DNA of 64,000 nucleotides from Cryoendolithus antarcticus. Lineage: Eukaryota > Ascomycota > Dothideomycetes > Cladosporiales > Cladosporiaceae. A model generated the notes under the pieces. It was given only the letters and a program-made list of their open reading frames with translations, was not told the DNA's origin and did no database searches. Below, in pieces: positions 21,503 through 33,290 of the stretch (its first letter is position 1; every line of letters starts with the position of its first letter). The stretch lies in the NCBI GenBank assembly GCA_002077065.1, contig NAJO01000006.1, forward strand, positions 496,001 through 560,000. The letters are read 5' to 3'. Position numbers and translations under genes: made by a program.

Positions 21503-23227
21503 GAATATGATGTGCAGGCAAGCTGCTTGCATCAGGCGTTTCGGGCAGTCATATCAACGGCAAATGGACAGTCTACGGGAGCTTTAGGCATGGCGGTTTA
21601 CAAGAAGTGGATCAGCGTTCGGGCGAGAGCATAGCAGTCGAGGCAGTAGCATTCGTCTTCACGACTTCCCATAGCAGTAGCGAAGCTTAGCTCAACCTCA
21701 CCTGATCCGCGTCCCTACATTCTTCCAAGCTCATAGGTACGCTCAAGTCTTCTCGTCAAAGTATGATCGTCGAGAAGGGGTCTGCATTGATGAAAGGATC
21801 CAAACGACAGATCCTGTATCGTCCCGAAGCTTGAAAGGTGCTACTTTTGACTACGTGTATCTAACCCTACGCTCGGATGGTCACCGGCTCTGGACAGTTA
21901 CGAGACCTCGTACAGCGATCAGTGCCGGCATGCCACCTCTAAGATGCATCAGTCGTATTCAGAGATGGCCTGAGATTGGACAGGAGCAAAGCCTGGAGCA
22001 ATGAGAGACAGAACGAGGTTCCGGGGCAGTGATAGCACTGGCCGAACTGCAAGGGCGCTGGCTTGTTGCTCGGCTAGTTTTGCATCGACTGTACAATTCG
22101 ACCTGGTGATCATGGAGAAGCTTGTCGAGATGGAGAAGCCGTTGAGCGAACGTGCAAAACCGAACTGCATTCACCTGCACCACAGTGGAGCACTGCATGT
22201 CGCGAGCCGCAAGTGGCTTAGCGGTAACGCGAAGTGACCACGCACGCGTCGAAGCTCTGCACGATTTACGGACTTGGGACTGTCAATGGCGACTGTGACT
22301 GGCAGCACTGCTTTTTGGGCAGTTTGAAGCTCTCGTGCAGCAGCTTTGACCGGTAGCTCGTAGCGCTATCTGCTGGACTGGGCGTGGAATCAACCCTTGA
22401 GATGCAATGCAGCTGGCGAAAGGACATCTGGGCCTTGCGGTGTCCACTCGCTGGAGCCTTCAACCCTGTCTTCAACTGCAGCAGCGCAGAAGGTCGCGTT
22501 GACGGCGCCAGGGTGGAGCAGTAGCTGCTGTGTCCGCTCCCATACCGCTGTAAGCCGAACGGGATCTGCGTGCTCGTTCGCTGCGGCTTTCCTGTGAAGC
22601 TGCACACAGCTGCCCTTGTGTGTGCACTGACCTGGCATATGGACTGTGAGAGAAGCACTGTTTCGATACGTGGCTTCTTTCAATTTAAATTGACCAACGC
22701 GCTACGACACGACTACGACACGGTTGCAAGTCGTCTAGAGTGTATCGCCGATTCTCAGTCTGTGATCTTGGAGTTGCCTTTCGATTTTCGTGGGCACGAG
22801 TCGTGGCACGGACCCTCTACAAGGGCTTCTTTCTTAGCGTGGGAAGGTGCCACTGACCGCCCGAGCAGGCCGCGCTTCTTCCTCCGACACCTCCACTCTC
22901 GCGCTCCACGAACACCGACTTCAACACCGATCACTGTCGCATACACCAACGACGATACCTACGACCCATCTACGTATCGCATATCGTCCGTAAGCTTGAT
23001 CTCGCCAGGATGAGCCCATTGTGAGAGGCGTGCGCCGCCAGCAATACCGCGCCCCACGTCGCCGCCCGGCCACCAACCTCCACTCGTTCCTTCCGACACG
23101 CGCGCTTGCTGCAACACCACAGTGCGCCGTGATCCCGCTTGCTGGCACGAGCATAGACACGCAGCTTGCATACACCGTCGACACTACAGCTACCCCGACG
23201 ACGCGCACGACATTCTTCGTCGCCATC
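21503..23227. other. gene-poor spacer of about 1.7 kb
   Basis: No recognisable gene. Frames at 22266-22658 (minus) and 22570-23013 (plus) overlap each other and carry no domain. The right-hand part, from about 22900, is CA/CG-rich and could be the long 5' leader of the next gene, since the next frame is open upstream of its likely start. Confidence 0.4.
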
Positions 23228-25213
23228 ATGTCGCCGACGCGCCCGTCACTGCACATTGCCCTACCGACACTCTTCGACGCGCCGTTCGTCACGGGCGAGA
23301 TGCCGAAGACACCAGAACAACAGCATGAGGTCGAGCTCGTTGCCGAGCCACCTCCACCACCCAAGCAAACCTTCAAGATCAAGAGACGACCGCGCGTGTC
23401 AGTACCCTCTGCGCAACTAGGCGGCAGCTACGACCAAATTATCCCCACGATCGAGATGTCAGAGGCCAACGATGTATTGCCAACGATGTCGAGCCCTCTG
23501 ATGCACCCGGTGAACCCGATCCATGGACTTCTCGCGCCGGTGCCTTCCTTGACACGCGCATTCACACCGCCCAAGACACCAGCACCGAGGCTGAACACCG
23601 CATTCGAGCCCGAAGACGTCGTTGGGCAGGAGTGGGACATGATCAAGAGCAGCCGCAACAAGAAGCCCACCTTCGAGCGTGCTAGCTCTATTGCGTCCAT
23701 GTCTTCGGATTCGTCGATCTCATCCGCTGGAAGCTCGGCCTTCTCTGCGCCATATGGCGACAACCTCAGTCCAGATAGCGAGACTACAATTGACCCGTTC
23801 ATGGAGGACGATCGGTTGAAAGAGGACGTGGTGACCTCACCAAACGCCATGCAGACTTCGCCCTGTGCCAAACGGGTAAAGACGCGCCGTGCCACCAAGT
23901 GGACGCCAGAGATGGACGACCATCTGTGGATGACCTACATGTCTTACATTTCGGACCCTACGCTCACACCATTCAAGATGCTACCCGGCACCTCTCCGCC
24001 TCTCGGCGTCTGCTGTCGCGTTGCAGCCAAGGCCAAGCGAACATGGCGTGACCAGCGGGCAGTCAGCGTGGGTGCAATGGACGGCATTCTCTGTGCATCA
24101 TCTCGTCGCGAAGGCTCACCAGATACGATCCGAGCGCAGACCGAGCATCGTGAGATCAAGCAGGCCCAATGGCCACGCTCAGAAGGCGCAGGTCGCAGGA
24201 GACTGCGCCATCTTTGCAAGCGCAAGCCCTCTTTCTCGGCTCACTACCAGCGTCTTCTACGGACTCGAAGTCCGTCTCCGTTCCAGTCGTCGAGTCTGGG
24301 AAGCACTGCATCAGCTGGAACGCCGGTCGCACCTGCCTTTGCTGGCACAGAGCTCAAGATGTCCCTCATCACGTCCACCAACCCTTCGATGCAGCCTGAT
24401 GGACCACTTGCGCAGCTCTCTAGTGATGATAACGCAACCCGGCCTGAGTCGCAGCGTGCATCGCGACCAGTTGACTGGTTCGCTCGCATCCCTCGCTCAC
24501 AAGCACATCAGAAGAGCCTATCTCTGCAGTCGGGTCTTGGCTTACAAACTCGATCGCTACAGCCCGGCAACATGCTTGCATCTCCCTTCGACGAGCGATC
24601 GCACCTCCTCGAGAGTATGGCAAACACCAAGTCGCTCGGGCGCAATAATTTCAACATCGCAGCTCCAAAGCTTGACTCTCCGTTCGAGGTCCAGGGTGCA
24701 CCCACCGCACCTCGATCGCTCAAGCGCCGCTTCCGCTCTGACGAAGAGAAGCCTAAGCGGACTGCGGTGCAGGACATCTTCAGCACATCTAGCAATCCGC
24801 CACCAATGCTCCGCAACAGAGGATTCACCGTCGGTGCCTCAGCAGCTTCGCATCATCTGTCTCGTCTCTTCACACCGCCCTCTATCATCACGCATCCACC
24901 ACCTCCGCTGCCACTCCCGACACCGACTGCTCTACCTCTCACAACGCCTACAGGCCAAGACCATGAGATGGCTGATTCACAGTCGCCTGATTTGCCAGAA
25001 GTCTCTCTGCTTGGCCCTCCTGGCAGCCGCTCAGCGCCACGACGCCTTGCTGAGCCTATTGCTAGACTTGGGTCGCCTTTCATGGAGACCACGGCGTCGA
25101 AGAAGCAGCACAACACGTTTCCTCGTTCATACTTGCCCACCTCAGCAGAACCCCAGCCATTCACGTCCAGGCTGAGGGAGCTCGCTAGGGAGTACAAGAA
25201 CGAGGCATCGTGA
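23228..25213 (+). CDS. conserved uncharacterised protein with Myb-like motif
   Basis: A 661-aa Ser/Pro-rich, probably nuclear protein. I chose the ATG at 23228 (CCATCATGTC context); the frame is open upstream to 23021, but those residues are low-complexity. A basic patch (KRVKTRRATK) leads into a short Trp-containing motif, KWTPEMDDHLW, at about residue 224, resembling the start of a SANT/Myb helix. PFKMLPGT and a GVC-RVA helix follow, and a second conserved-looking basic block (RRRLRHLCKRK) lies near 315-330. Most of the rest is disordered with TPP/SP sites suited to proline-directed kinases. I recognise the pattern as a fungal hypothetical family but know no function; DNA binding is an inference. 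An unrecognised intron near residues 275-310 is possible. Confidence 0.7.
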   Translation: MSPTRPSLHIALPTLFDAPFVTGEMPKTPEQQHEVELVAEPPPPPKQTFKIKRRPRVSVPSAQLGGSYDQIIPTIEMSEANDVLPTMSSPLMHPVNPIHGLLAPVPSLTRAFTPPKTPAPRLNTAFEPEDVVGQEWDMIKSSRNKKPTFERASSIASMSSDSSISSAGSSAFSAPYGDNLSPDSETTIDPFMEDDRLKEDVVTSPNAMQTSPCAKRVKTRRATKWTPEMDDHLWMTYMSYISDPTLTPFKMLPGTSPPLGVCCRVAAKAKRTWRDQRAVSVGAMDGILCASSRREGSPDTIRAQTEHREIKQAQWPRSEGAGRRRLRHLCKRKPSFSAHYQRLLRTRSPSPFQSSSLGSTASAGTPVAPAFAGTELKMSLITSTNPSMQPDGPLAQLSSDDNATRPESQRASRPVDWFARIPRSQAHQKSLSLQSGLGLQTRSLQPGNMLASPFDERSHLLESMANTKSLGRNNFNIAAPKLDSPFEVQGAPTAPRSLKRRFRSDEEKPKRTAVQDIFSTSSNPPPMLRNRGFTVGASAASHHLSRLFTPPSIITHPPPPLPLPTPTALPLTTPTGQDHEMADSQSPDLPEVSLLGPPGSRSAPRRLAEPIARLGSPFMETTASKKQHNTFPRSYLPTSAEPQPFTSRLRELAREYKNEAS

Positions 25214-26378
25214 GTTGCTGGACTTTGCAGTATCCTACTTGCATCAACGTTGGGATACAGCACCACGTCGCTGCCATGTCCTCTCTTCCATCACGTTGCC
25301 CGCGAGAAGGCAACATGACTTCCCTCCATCATGATCAATGACAGCATGAATGGTGATGACTTCACTTCTCGAGCACGATACCATTTATGTCTTCCACGAG
25401 GCTCTTTGGCGCCATGCGGGTGCATCTTAACCTCTTTGTAATCACATCATAGCGGCGCTCTGGATCATCCACCGCTTCTTTTACTAGCAGCATCCGACAC
25501 GAATTTGAATGATAAAACATGAAGAACACTCTACACATATGGGACGGTCGGGGTTGGATTGGGATGGAATGGCGTTTCTATTATTTTTCATGATGACAAT
25601 GGCGAGATTGCTTCGCTTGCAGGATCCTTGAAGAGATGGCAGTCCCAGTTGTCATGCTCCAAGCGCTATGGTCTATAGCTCAACTCACACAATCGAAGCT
25701 TGATAACAGCCGCTCTGTCGCTCCTAGTCCCCTCACTGCACTCCACTTCACTTCGCAGCGTACGTGTGTGTGTGCGCAGTGCCTCTAAGTACTGCACGTC
25801 CCCGCTTGGTCTGACCATCGTTCCCAGTGAGAGCTACCCACGGGCTCTTCTGCGTCAAACCTCGTTGTGGCATTCCACGCTCAGTCCCCATCAACTCTCC
25901 CGCGGCTCCGAATTGGTGTTCTCGCTCCATTTCATGGCAACACCGCCGTGCTGCGCCGTCTAATGGCCAAGCCCTTGCTGCGCTTGTGCAAGTACAGAGC
26001 GCTTTCTGGCCCTGCAAGCGGCATGCATCATGCGAAGACTCGTGTGGCCTCGTCTGTAAGTACGCATGCTGCGGTCCGGCAGCGACCATACTGGACGGCC
26101 CGCAGCAGACGATTGGACGTTCTCATTTCGCCTGGTCGGGTCTGGTCTATTGCTAGACTTGGACCAAGACCTGTGCCGTGCACTCCTATCTGTCGCGCGA
26201 TCGCAGCAGACCTTGTGAGGTAACGCGAAACATGGCTCATGGACTTGGCGAGAGCCTTTGTCTTTCCACTCTACTGAGCTTTGCATTGACTGCGTGGAGA
26301 TCTCTGCACGACTGGGACTCCTGCGTTGTGTTTTCTGCTCGTGATTTGGGCGAGGGTTGGCCCTCAATTTCGGGCGGA
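25214..26378. other. intergenic between convergent genes
   Basis: A 1.17-kb region between the 3' ends of the Myb-like gene (plus) and the phosphoesterase (minus). Several overlapping short frames on both strands have no recognisable features. It is longer than needed for two 3' UTRs; no RNA gene is visible. Confidence 0.45.
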
Positions 26379-27831
26379 TCATCCCTTCTTAGGTTCGTCC
26401 GGCTTGGGCTCGCTCTTCTTAGATTCACTTCTCTTGGACTCGCTCCTATCGGACTCGCTTCGTTTGATCTCACTCCTCTTGGACTCACCCCTCCTGGACT
26501 CACTCTTCTTTGACGACGCGCTCCTTTCGGACTCGCTCCTTTTGGGCGCAATCGGTCTCGTGTACTCGGGCTTGAAGTTCACATTCAAGAACTCCGTGTT
26601 CGGCTCCTTGCCAGCTTCGGGCGTCTCGGGGCCAGGCAGGATCTCCCTCATCATCGAGTTGATGTCGTTCCCGGCGTCCTTGGCACTTTGCCATTGCTTC
26701 GGATAACCCAAGCTAACTTCCTCAAATCTCACTCCGTCGATCCAGTCCGTTCGTCTGACGTGTAGGTGGCCGGTCACAACAACTTTGGCGTTGAATCGCG
26801 TGTGCCAGTGCTTGGTCTTCTTCGTCCCGCACCAGATGCTGAACCGGGGTACACGAGGAATGTAGATCGTGTCCTCCCGCAATGGCCAGTGGTTGATGAT
26901 CACGAGTGGCAGGCATTGGGACTGTGCAGCTTGAAGCTTCGTCTTCGACTGTGATACAAGTCGTGCGCACCATTCGTCACGAGTTGGATAAGGGTCCGGA
27001 TGCAAAAGATTTTCGTCCGTAGCGACGATACCTTCCTCCGCCGCCCACGCCAGTGCAACCTCTCTGCTCACATTCTTCGGTCGAAAGCTGTAATCGTACA
27101 AGGTAAATATCGGACATATCAGGGCTTCGGCCGTTTTGCCATCAGGGGTCGCGTAAGTCCAGGTGGTAAAGTCGTCTTCGGGGGTGATGACACCGAACTG
27201 CTTCGCGGCCATGATGCAGGCCATGTACTTAGCCTCGCCTCTGAGGTGCATTTCGGCTTCCTTGGCAGATTTCGAGCTGTATAGTTCGTGGTTTCCGGGG
27301 ACCCAGAAGACGGTCTTGAAGTGTTGTGTGGCAAGAGCGAAGACTGTGGTTAGCTGTTCAATTGTCTCGCCGACTGCATCATTTATTAGTTGAAGGTATA
27401 AGCCTTAGGCTGGGAACTTCCTTACCATCGCCTGCTAAGATCAAACCGTCCTCTGGTCGTGGCTCCAGCGACTCGAATGCCGCTCGATTGCTCTTGTAGG
27501 AGATGTGAATGTCCGCGATGGCGAACAGCTTGCCAGGGATCTCATTCGAGCTCTCGGGCAGAATGTATAGTCCGTCCGAGTCTGCCTGAGTTGCGATGGT
27601 GCTCGTTCGTCTCATAGCAGGGAACATGTACGCGTCGCTGGGCGTCCGAGATATTGGTGCTGCGGTTCTCTCTGTAGCAGCGTCCGCGACACTCATATAC
27701 GACAGACTGCGCGTCGACATGACAGACTCTGCCCACGGGAATTCTGGTGGTGCCAGCACGGCTGCCGGGCCTGGCCGGTGGTCAGCCATGTTGCTGGTGT
27801 GCGTCGCACGCGAGAGATCTGACTGCGACAT
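26379..27831 (-). CDS. calcineurin-like metallophosphoesterase with Ser/Lys/Glu-repeat tail
   Basis: Predicted cytosolic metal-dependent phosphoesterase. Exons 27831-27426 and 27373-26379 (53-nt intron, GTAAG..GCAG with CTAAT branch-like sequence) give 466 aa. Metal-binding motifs are complete: D107-x-H109 (ADIHIS), GDVGE at 134-138 rebuilt across the splice junction, GNHE at 162-165, His297 (INHWP) and GHLH at 337-340. An N-terminal 100-residue low-complexity region precedes the catalytic domain. The last 55 residues are a degenerate KRSES-type repeat rich in Ser, Lys, Arg and Glu. The substrate is unknown. The ATG at 27831 starts the only long frame reaching the domain. It is divergent from the FLC gene. 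Confidence 0.88.
26400..26535 (-). repeat. degenerate 15-nt coding repeat (KRSES-type units)
   Basis: On the plus strand, variants of CTTGGACTCGCTCCT recur about every 15 nt, encoding repeated SER-LYS/ARG-SER-GLU units at the C-terminus of the phosphoesterase. Units differ by substitutions, so the array is not freshly expanded, but its length may vary among strains. Confidence 0.7.
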
Positions 27832-28987
27832 GATGTTGGTGATGCCAATGGTGTGTTGGACAAGTCACTGCTGCTGACTTGTAGCCATGTGGTCTGTATA
27901 TAACAAAGTTCCTTCAGCGCCGCTACACGTCTGACATCATACGCGTCCCTCTCAACTCCTGAGACTGGCCTTGTAGCGAAACTGCGCAGAGTCGGTCTTC
28001 GGGCAGGAATCCCGCCGCGACGTTTTTGTTGGATTCACTTGGCAGACAACTTGATCGTGAAGTCCTCGTCCATATCGCAGCAAATGTTCGCCCAGGGAGA
28101 GTGGACAGCACGCGGAAATCCGATCAATGATCCCGTCGAGATGAGCTCCTCAGCTTGCCCCACAAGCTCAACCTCTGGAGCCATTGTTCGAGCGACTCCA
28201 CTGCCTCCTACCAAGCTTGGCGAAACAACGGTTCTCGGTGCCCGCCGAATGCGAGCCCTGCTGCGTGCCGACACGCTGAGCGCCTCTTCCGCTGGCCCTG
28301 GGCGCCACCCACGCGCGGCGTTTCAGATTTCTGTCTGGGCATCGTATGCTGCATGTCACTTTCCAGCCCTCGACACGGAATGTCCAGTATGACACGCGGC
28401 CCAGTAATTCGGCCACCAGGAGCAATGTCCGACTCACTCTGCAGACACCACAGTTTGGTGGCCACACATGGCACTTGCAGCAACTCCTGAGACTGTCGGG
28501 ACCACCGCCCTGGAAATAGGTCTCGATGTTGGCACCGACACGAGCCATCGTGAACGGACTCGGGCACTAGTAAGATCCCTGCAGGTTGAAGACCACAGGC
28601 CATCACGATACGACGACCATGGTGGACCACGCAGGAGGTGAGGTACGACATCTTACTACTGTACTGCTTGCGTTCCTTTGCTGTTCATCGTCGCACATAT
28701 TGCTATCATCCCGCTCGCGCACTCGATCGCTCCTTGCACACATTTGCTGTCGTTTAGCGTACACTTCTTACACATGCCCATCCTTTCGAGACCGGCAGCA
28801 ATCTCCTTTGTCGATTAGCGATTTTGCATTGCACTCCCACTGTCCTGCGGACTGCAGCCTAAGCATCGAATGCCGACTGAGTAGCTATACGCATAGCTAC
28901 GCAAGCATACACTACCACACTCCTGGTCCCAACCAACCCCCAATTGGAAAGGAGGAGGTCGCGAGGGCGAGATCATCTCCTGCAGAC
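27832..28987. promoter_or_regulatory. divergent promoter region of phosphoesterase and FLC-family gene
   Basis: A 1.16-kb spacer between divergent starts. A minus-strand TTATATA box at 27897-27903 lies about 65 nt upstream of the phosphoesterase ATG. Several medium frames at 28035-28650 overlap on both strands without recognisable features. The stretch at 28640-28900 is CT-rich and may be the FLC 5' leader. Confidence 0.4.
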
Positions 28988-31306
28988 ATGCGGTCGCCCG
29001 GTGGTATTCGGTCACTTGGGACTGCTGCCATACTATTCGGACTATCGACCACAGTCTTCGCTGCCAACACACTGACCAGCAATGGGTACTCGGAGTGCCT
29101 GAACAATGCCACGATCAAGGCTACGGCGCTGGACGTCACATACGATCGGGACACACGGGTGGTGAAGTTCAACGTTGCTGGAACAAGTACGATTGAGCAG
29201 AATGTCACGGCAAACTTGGTGGTGACGGCGTATGGCCGGCAGGTGTACCAGAAGTCATTCAGTCCTTGCGAACAGAACATGACGGAGATGTGTCCAGGTA
29301 GGCTTTCACAGATGTATCTCGCTGAAGGAGAAGGGGGGTACTGATGAATTGTAGTACCCGCTGGAGATTTCTCGTCACGAGGCACCGAGGAAGTCCCACA
29401 GAAATACGCCGACCAGATACCCTCGATCGCTTTCTCAGTCCCGGATCTGGACGGTATGGTGGAGCTCAAACTCACGGGCGAGACCGGAGAAGAGCTAGCA
29501 TGCATACAATCAAGTGTCGGTAACGGCAAGACTCTGGAAATACCTGCGGTGAAGTACGTGGCGGCGGGCGTCGCAGCTGCCGCGCTTGCTCTTTCGGCAG
29601 TGTCTGCTGTGGGTGCGGGAGCCAGCGGTGCAGGCGCTTCAGCTCCTTCTCCGACGTTCGGCGAGGTCTTTGGCTGGTTCCAGGGCATGGCGCTGAATGG
29701 GATGATGAGCGTGAAGTACCCGGCGGTGTACCAGAGCTTCACGAGCAACTTCGCTTTCAGCACCGGGCTCATACCTTGGGGATCGATGCAGACGACGATT
29801 GACAATTTCCGCGCATCGACTGGAGGCAATCTGACGGCAGCCAACTATCAGTACTTGCAGAATGCTACTTTGGTGTACGCAAATGGGAAGAACAGCTCGG
29901 CTGGCCTCGAGCTGAAGAGGAGGGCTCTGGAGCTGCCCTACCTCTTCGCCCGGCAGGGTACAGAAGTTACCGTAAACGGCACAACCCAGGACATCCATGG
30001 CTCCGACAACGCAAACAGCACAGCACCATCAAGCACGGCCAGCGACAGCAAAACCCAGCACTACGTCAAAGACATCCAAGCCTACGTGGAACAGCTCCAG
30101 ATCCCACAAGCAAACACCTTCATGACCTTGCTCCTAGTCTTCGCAATCATCATAGCCGCCATAGTGGTCCTAATCCTGCTCTTCAAAGTCATCCTCGAAG
30201 CCTGGTCGCTCGCCAAACCGCTGCCCAAAAGTCTCGAGTCCTGGCGGAAACGCTACTGGTGGCGACTCGCCAAGACTATAACCAACTTGATCCTGCTGCT
30301 TTACGGCGTCTGGACGCTGTATTGTATCTACCAATTCACTAATGGCGACTCGTGGGCGGCGAAGGCTCTCGCTGGCGTTACGTTGGGGACGTTCACTGCT
30401 ATACTCGTAGCCTTTACTGTCAAAATCTGGCTGATGGCACGGAGAGCGAAGAAGATGGAAGGAGGGGTGGATAAGCTGTACGAGGATAAGGAGACTTGGG
30501 TGAAGTACTCGCTGTTCTACGACAATTTCAAGAAGGGCTACTGGTGGTTATTCATACCGGTGATTATCTATCTGTTCGTCCGCGGCTGCGTGATCGCTGG
30601 CTTGAATGGACACGGCCTAATCCAATCAGCTGCGCAGCTCGTTGTTGAAGCGATTATGCTGGCTCTACTGCTATGGACCCGGCCGTACAGTCTAAAGAGC
30701 AGCAACTGGATCAACATCGTGATTCAGGTCGTCCGGGTGCTCTCGGTCGTTTGCATTCTGATCTTCGTCGAAGAGCTGGGCATCTCGCAAACGACCAAAA
30801 CGATCGCCGGGGTTGCTCTCATAGTAGTGCAATGCGCACTTACCGGCGTACTGGCAATACTCATCGCCGTTAACGCTCTCATCTTCTGCATCAAGGATAA
30901 TCCTCACCGGTTGAAGCGAAAGGCAGCACAGGATGCTAGGAAGCTACATCGAGATCAAGATGACTTGACGGCTCTAGATGCACGAAACTCGCTATTGATG
31001 CGGCCTATGGCTCAACATACCCGAGACGAGAAGGGAATGAACAAAGCTCCCATAGTCTCGGCCGTGCCTACGAGAAGTGGAGGGTACGATCAGGTGAGAG
31101 CCGACTCGCCAGCCGGAAACTCGAGGTACCAGGGCAGGAGTTTGACGAGGCCCACACAGCACTATCGGGACCATAGCGCGGAGGGTCTGGTCACTGGAGC
31201 AGCTGGCATGGGCGGGAGAGGACACGATAGGAGCGTGAGCAGGAGCCCATCGAGGTCACGGGAGCCGCAACTGCCTGATCTCGACTTCGGCTTTGGTAGG
31301 AGATAG
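28988..31306 (+). CDS. FLC-family (TRP-like) polytopic membrane protein, flavin carrier type
   Basis: Member of the fungal FLC/Pkd2 family of ER, vacuolar or plasma-membrane proteins linked to FAD import, calcium handling and wall integrity. Exons 28988-29297 and 29355-31306 give 753 aa. A signal peptide occupies about residues 1-25, ending VFA-A. An ML-like luminal domain with Cys residues (YSECLN, SPCEQN, EMCPVP) and several N-glycosylation sequons follows. The splice junction rebuilds CPVPAG, as expected for the family. About eight or nine membrane segments lie between residue 165 and 620, including a very hydrophobic helix near 358-380. The cytosolic tail is basic and Ser-rich. Which paralogue (FLC1/2/3) it matches cannot be told by eye. 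Confidence 0.9.
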
Positions 31307-33290
31307 AGCTGTAGTATTGATCCGTGTACGGCGTTGGTGGCGCTTCTTCAGCGTTTCGATGCGCATTTGCACACGGCTATGGCCGCATGTAGGCCTAGCG
31401 ATAGAGTATAGATCGCCCTTGTAATTGATTGTACAGCACATGTTCTGCTCGGGTGGCATCTGGAGTGCGAGGTCTCCCTACAGCATAGATTTGCTTGGTC
31501 GTTATCATGAGATGCTTCTACGGTGCGCGCCTTCGATTGGGAATTGCCTGAATCTGCGCCTTCGAGAGACACCACCATGACTTCATCTCGATCTTTCACT
31601 GAAGCTGGCGACACGGCGCTTGACTGGAGCGAACGGAGTGATATAAGCGTCCATTGGACTCAGCCAATGGCGAACTCGATCAGAGTCCTCTCTTACAGCT
31701 TCATGTCACCCATCTACGCTGCTACAAGTAGATGCTCGCATAAGACCGTCCATATATGCGTGAAGAACGCCTCTCTGATACTCAGTGCTGTACACGGCAG
31801 TTGGTTCTCAAATGCGAGCGTCTCAGCTACTGTAGGCGATGCAGTAATCAATTATCGCTGCATGCCCTCGAAAATCGCTATTGGCTACTCAGACTGACCG
31901 CTTGAGTGGCCACCTGCACGACTGCAGGAAGAACGTGCAGTCGCGCGCGCCGCGGATGCACTTTGAACGACTGGCGCCGGATGTTTTTGCAGTGCCGGAT
32001 TGGGAGACATGGATTCACTGCCGTTCTCGAATCGTCGTGGAGGTTGTCGCAGGACGTGTGTCATGATGCCAAGGTCGGAAGGCTTCGTGTTTGAAGGCGG
32101 TAAGGATGCTTGGCCACTCTTCTTCATACACTGCGGCGCTGCACGTCGGATTAGCCGGGTAGGCTGCGATCCTGCAGACATCTCATCGATAGTGCTGAGG
32201 TGACAGTGCAGTGCGCGAAGAAGAGGCGTCCATGTTATCCGGTGGGGTATGATTGTCTGTGCTCGTGCAGCACGCGACTATGCATCACGGTATGAACGAG
32301 ACTACAAGGATATTCCAGGGTGGCAGTCAGCACAGCATTCGTACAAATGCCATGTCCGAGGCTCAGCGTGGTGTTGCTTCCATGAGGTTGGCGTGACTTT
32401 CCAACGGTCGCTTTCGCCCGCGCAATTGACCGTCAAATGGTAGATGCGCTTGTTGGTGCGGAGAATTTGCGGTGCATGAACAGCCTTTGCTGCAGGTCCG
32501 GGTCTGGCACGAGCGTGCTGACTGCACGGTCAGAGGGGAGCCATTGGGACTGCTGCGACGCGTGAATATGCCAGACACACTTGGCCAATAACATCATTGG
32601 GATGTTGTAAACGATGGAAAGGAGGTCTGAGGACAGTCTCTCGTCACAGGTGTGCTCGGTCGATTGCGTATGAATCGCTAGTGCTATCCATAGTGGGGAG
32701 TCTAGCGTCGAGCCAGGGGACGTGGACATCGACCTCCTGGAGGCCCAAGACCGCATCCTTCTCTGTCACTCCAAGCATTGCTAGTACCACACTTCACCCG
32801 GCGCACACCACACCTTCAAGGCGTAGACAGAGGTACGAGACAGAACGCTGGGAGACTGTCGTAGTGATTGCGCGATAATCCACCCGCGCGCGACCCTGGG
32901 CCACAACACCCCCGGCCAATTCACGAAGTCTATCAAGATCAGGATCATTTAGGACGAGATGCATGATGGTCACGTCTCCGTCGCAGAGTAGCACATGCGC
33001 TCATACGTAGAGACTCCCTGGTACCGGTCTGTGACACGACAGCAGCGGGCAGCCGCAGCACACCAGGAACGGCATCACGACTGGCTGCGAATACGGGAAT
33101 CCTGCCCCCAGGAACGGCCTGTACTGCAGAGACTCAATTCGAATTAGGACTCGTCCGCCTGCACTCCCTGTCTACTCGGATCGCACAGCGCATGTGGACG
33201 GTGGCAAGTGCATAACGTGGCGCTCTGGTCGCGGGACACCATAGGGCTGCAGACTTGTCCCTGTCCTCGCCTCCGACTGCGACAGCCATC
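31307..33290. other. gene-poor spacer of about 2.0 kb
   Basis: Between two plus-strand genes. Only short overlapping frames with no domain or codon-usage support. The part next to 33290 should hold the promoter and leader of the MIT-domain gene. No repeat or RNA gene seen. Confidence 0.45.

Noticed and set aside
22266..23013. Overlapping frames of 130 codons (minus) and 147 codons (plus)
   Set aside because: They occupy the same DNA on opposite strands and neither has domain or splice support; the right part is probably a 5' leader.
24021..25175. 384-codon plus-strand Arg/Ser/Leu-rich frame
   Set aside because: It is an alternate frame of the Myb-like gene; the Arg/Ser/Leu bias is typical of a shifted frame in GC-rich coding DNA.
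28035..28651. Several frames of 79-147 codons on both strands in the phosphoesterase/FLC spacer
   Set aside because: They overlap, some begin only with non-ATG codons, and none resembles a protein family; more likely promoter sequence.
33255..33290. Upstream extension of the MIT-domain gene
   Set aside because: It would begin at a TTG codon; the first in-frame ATG is at 33291.
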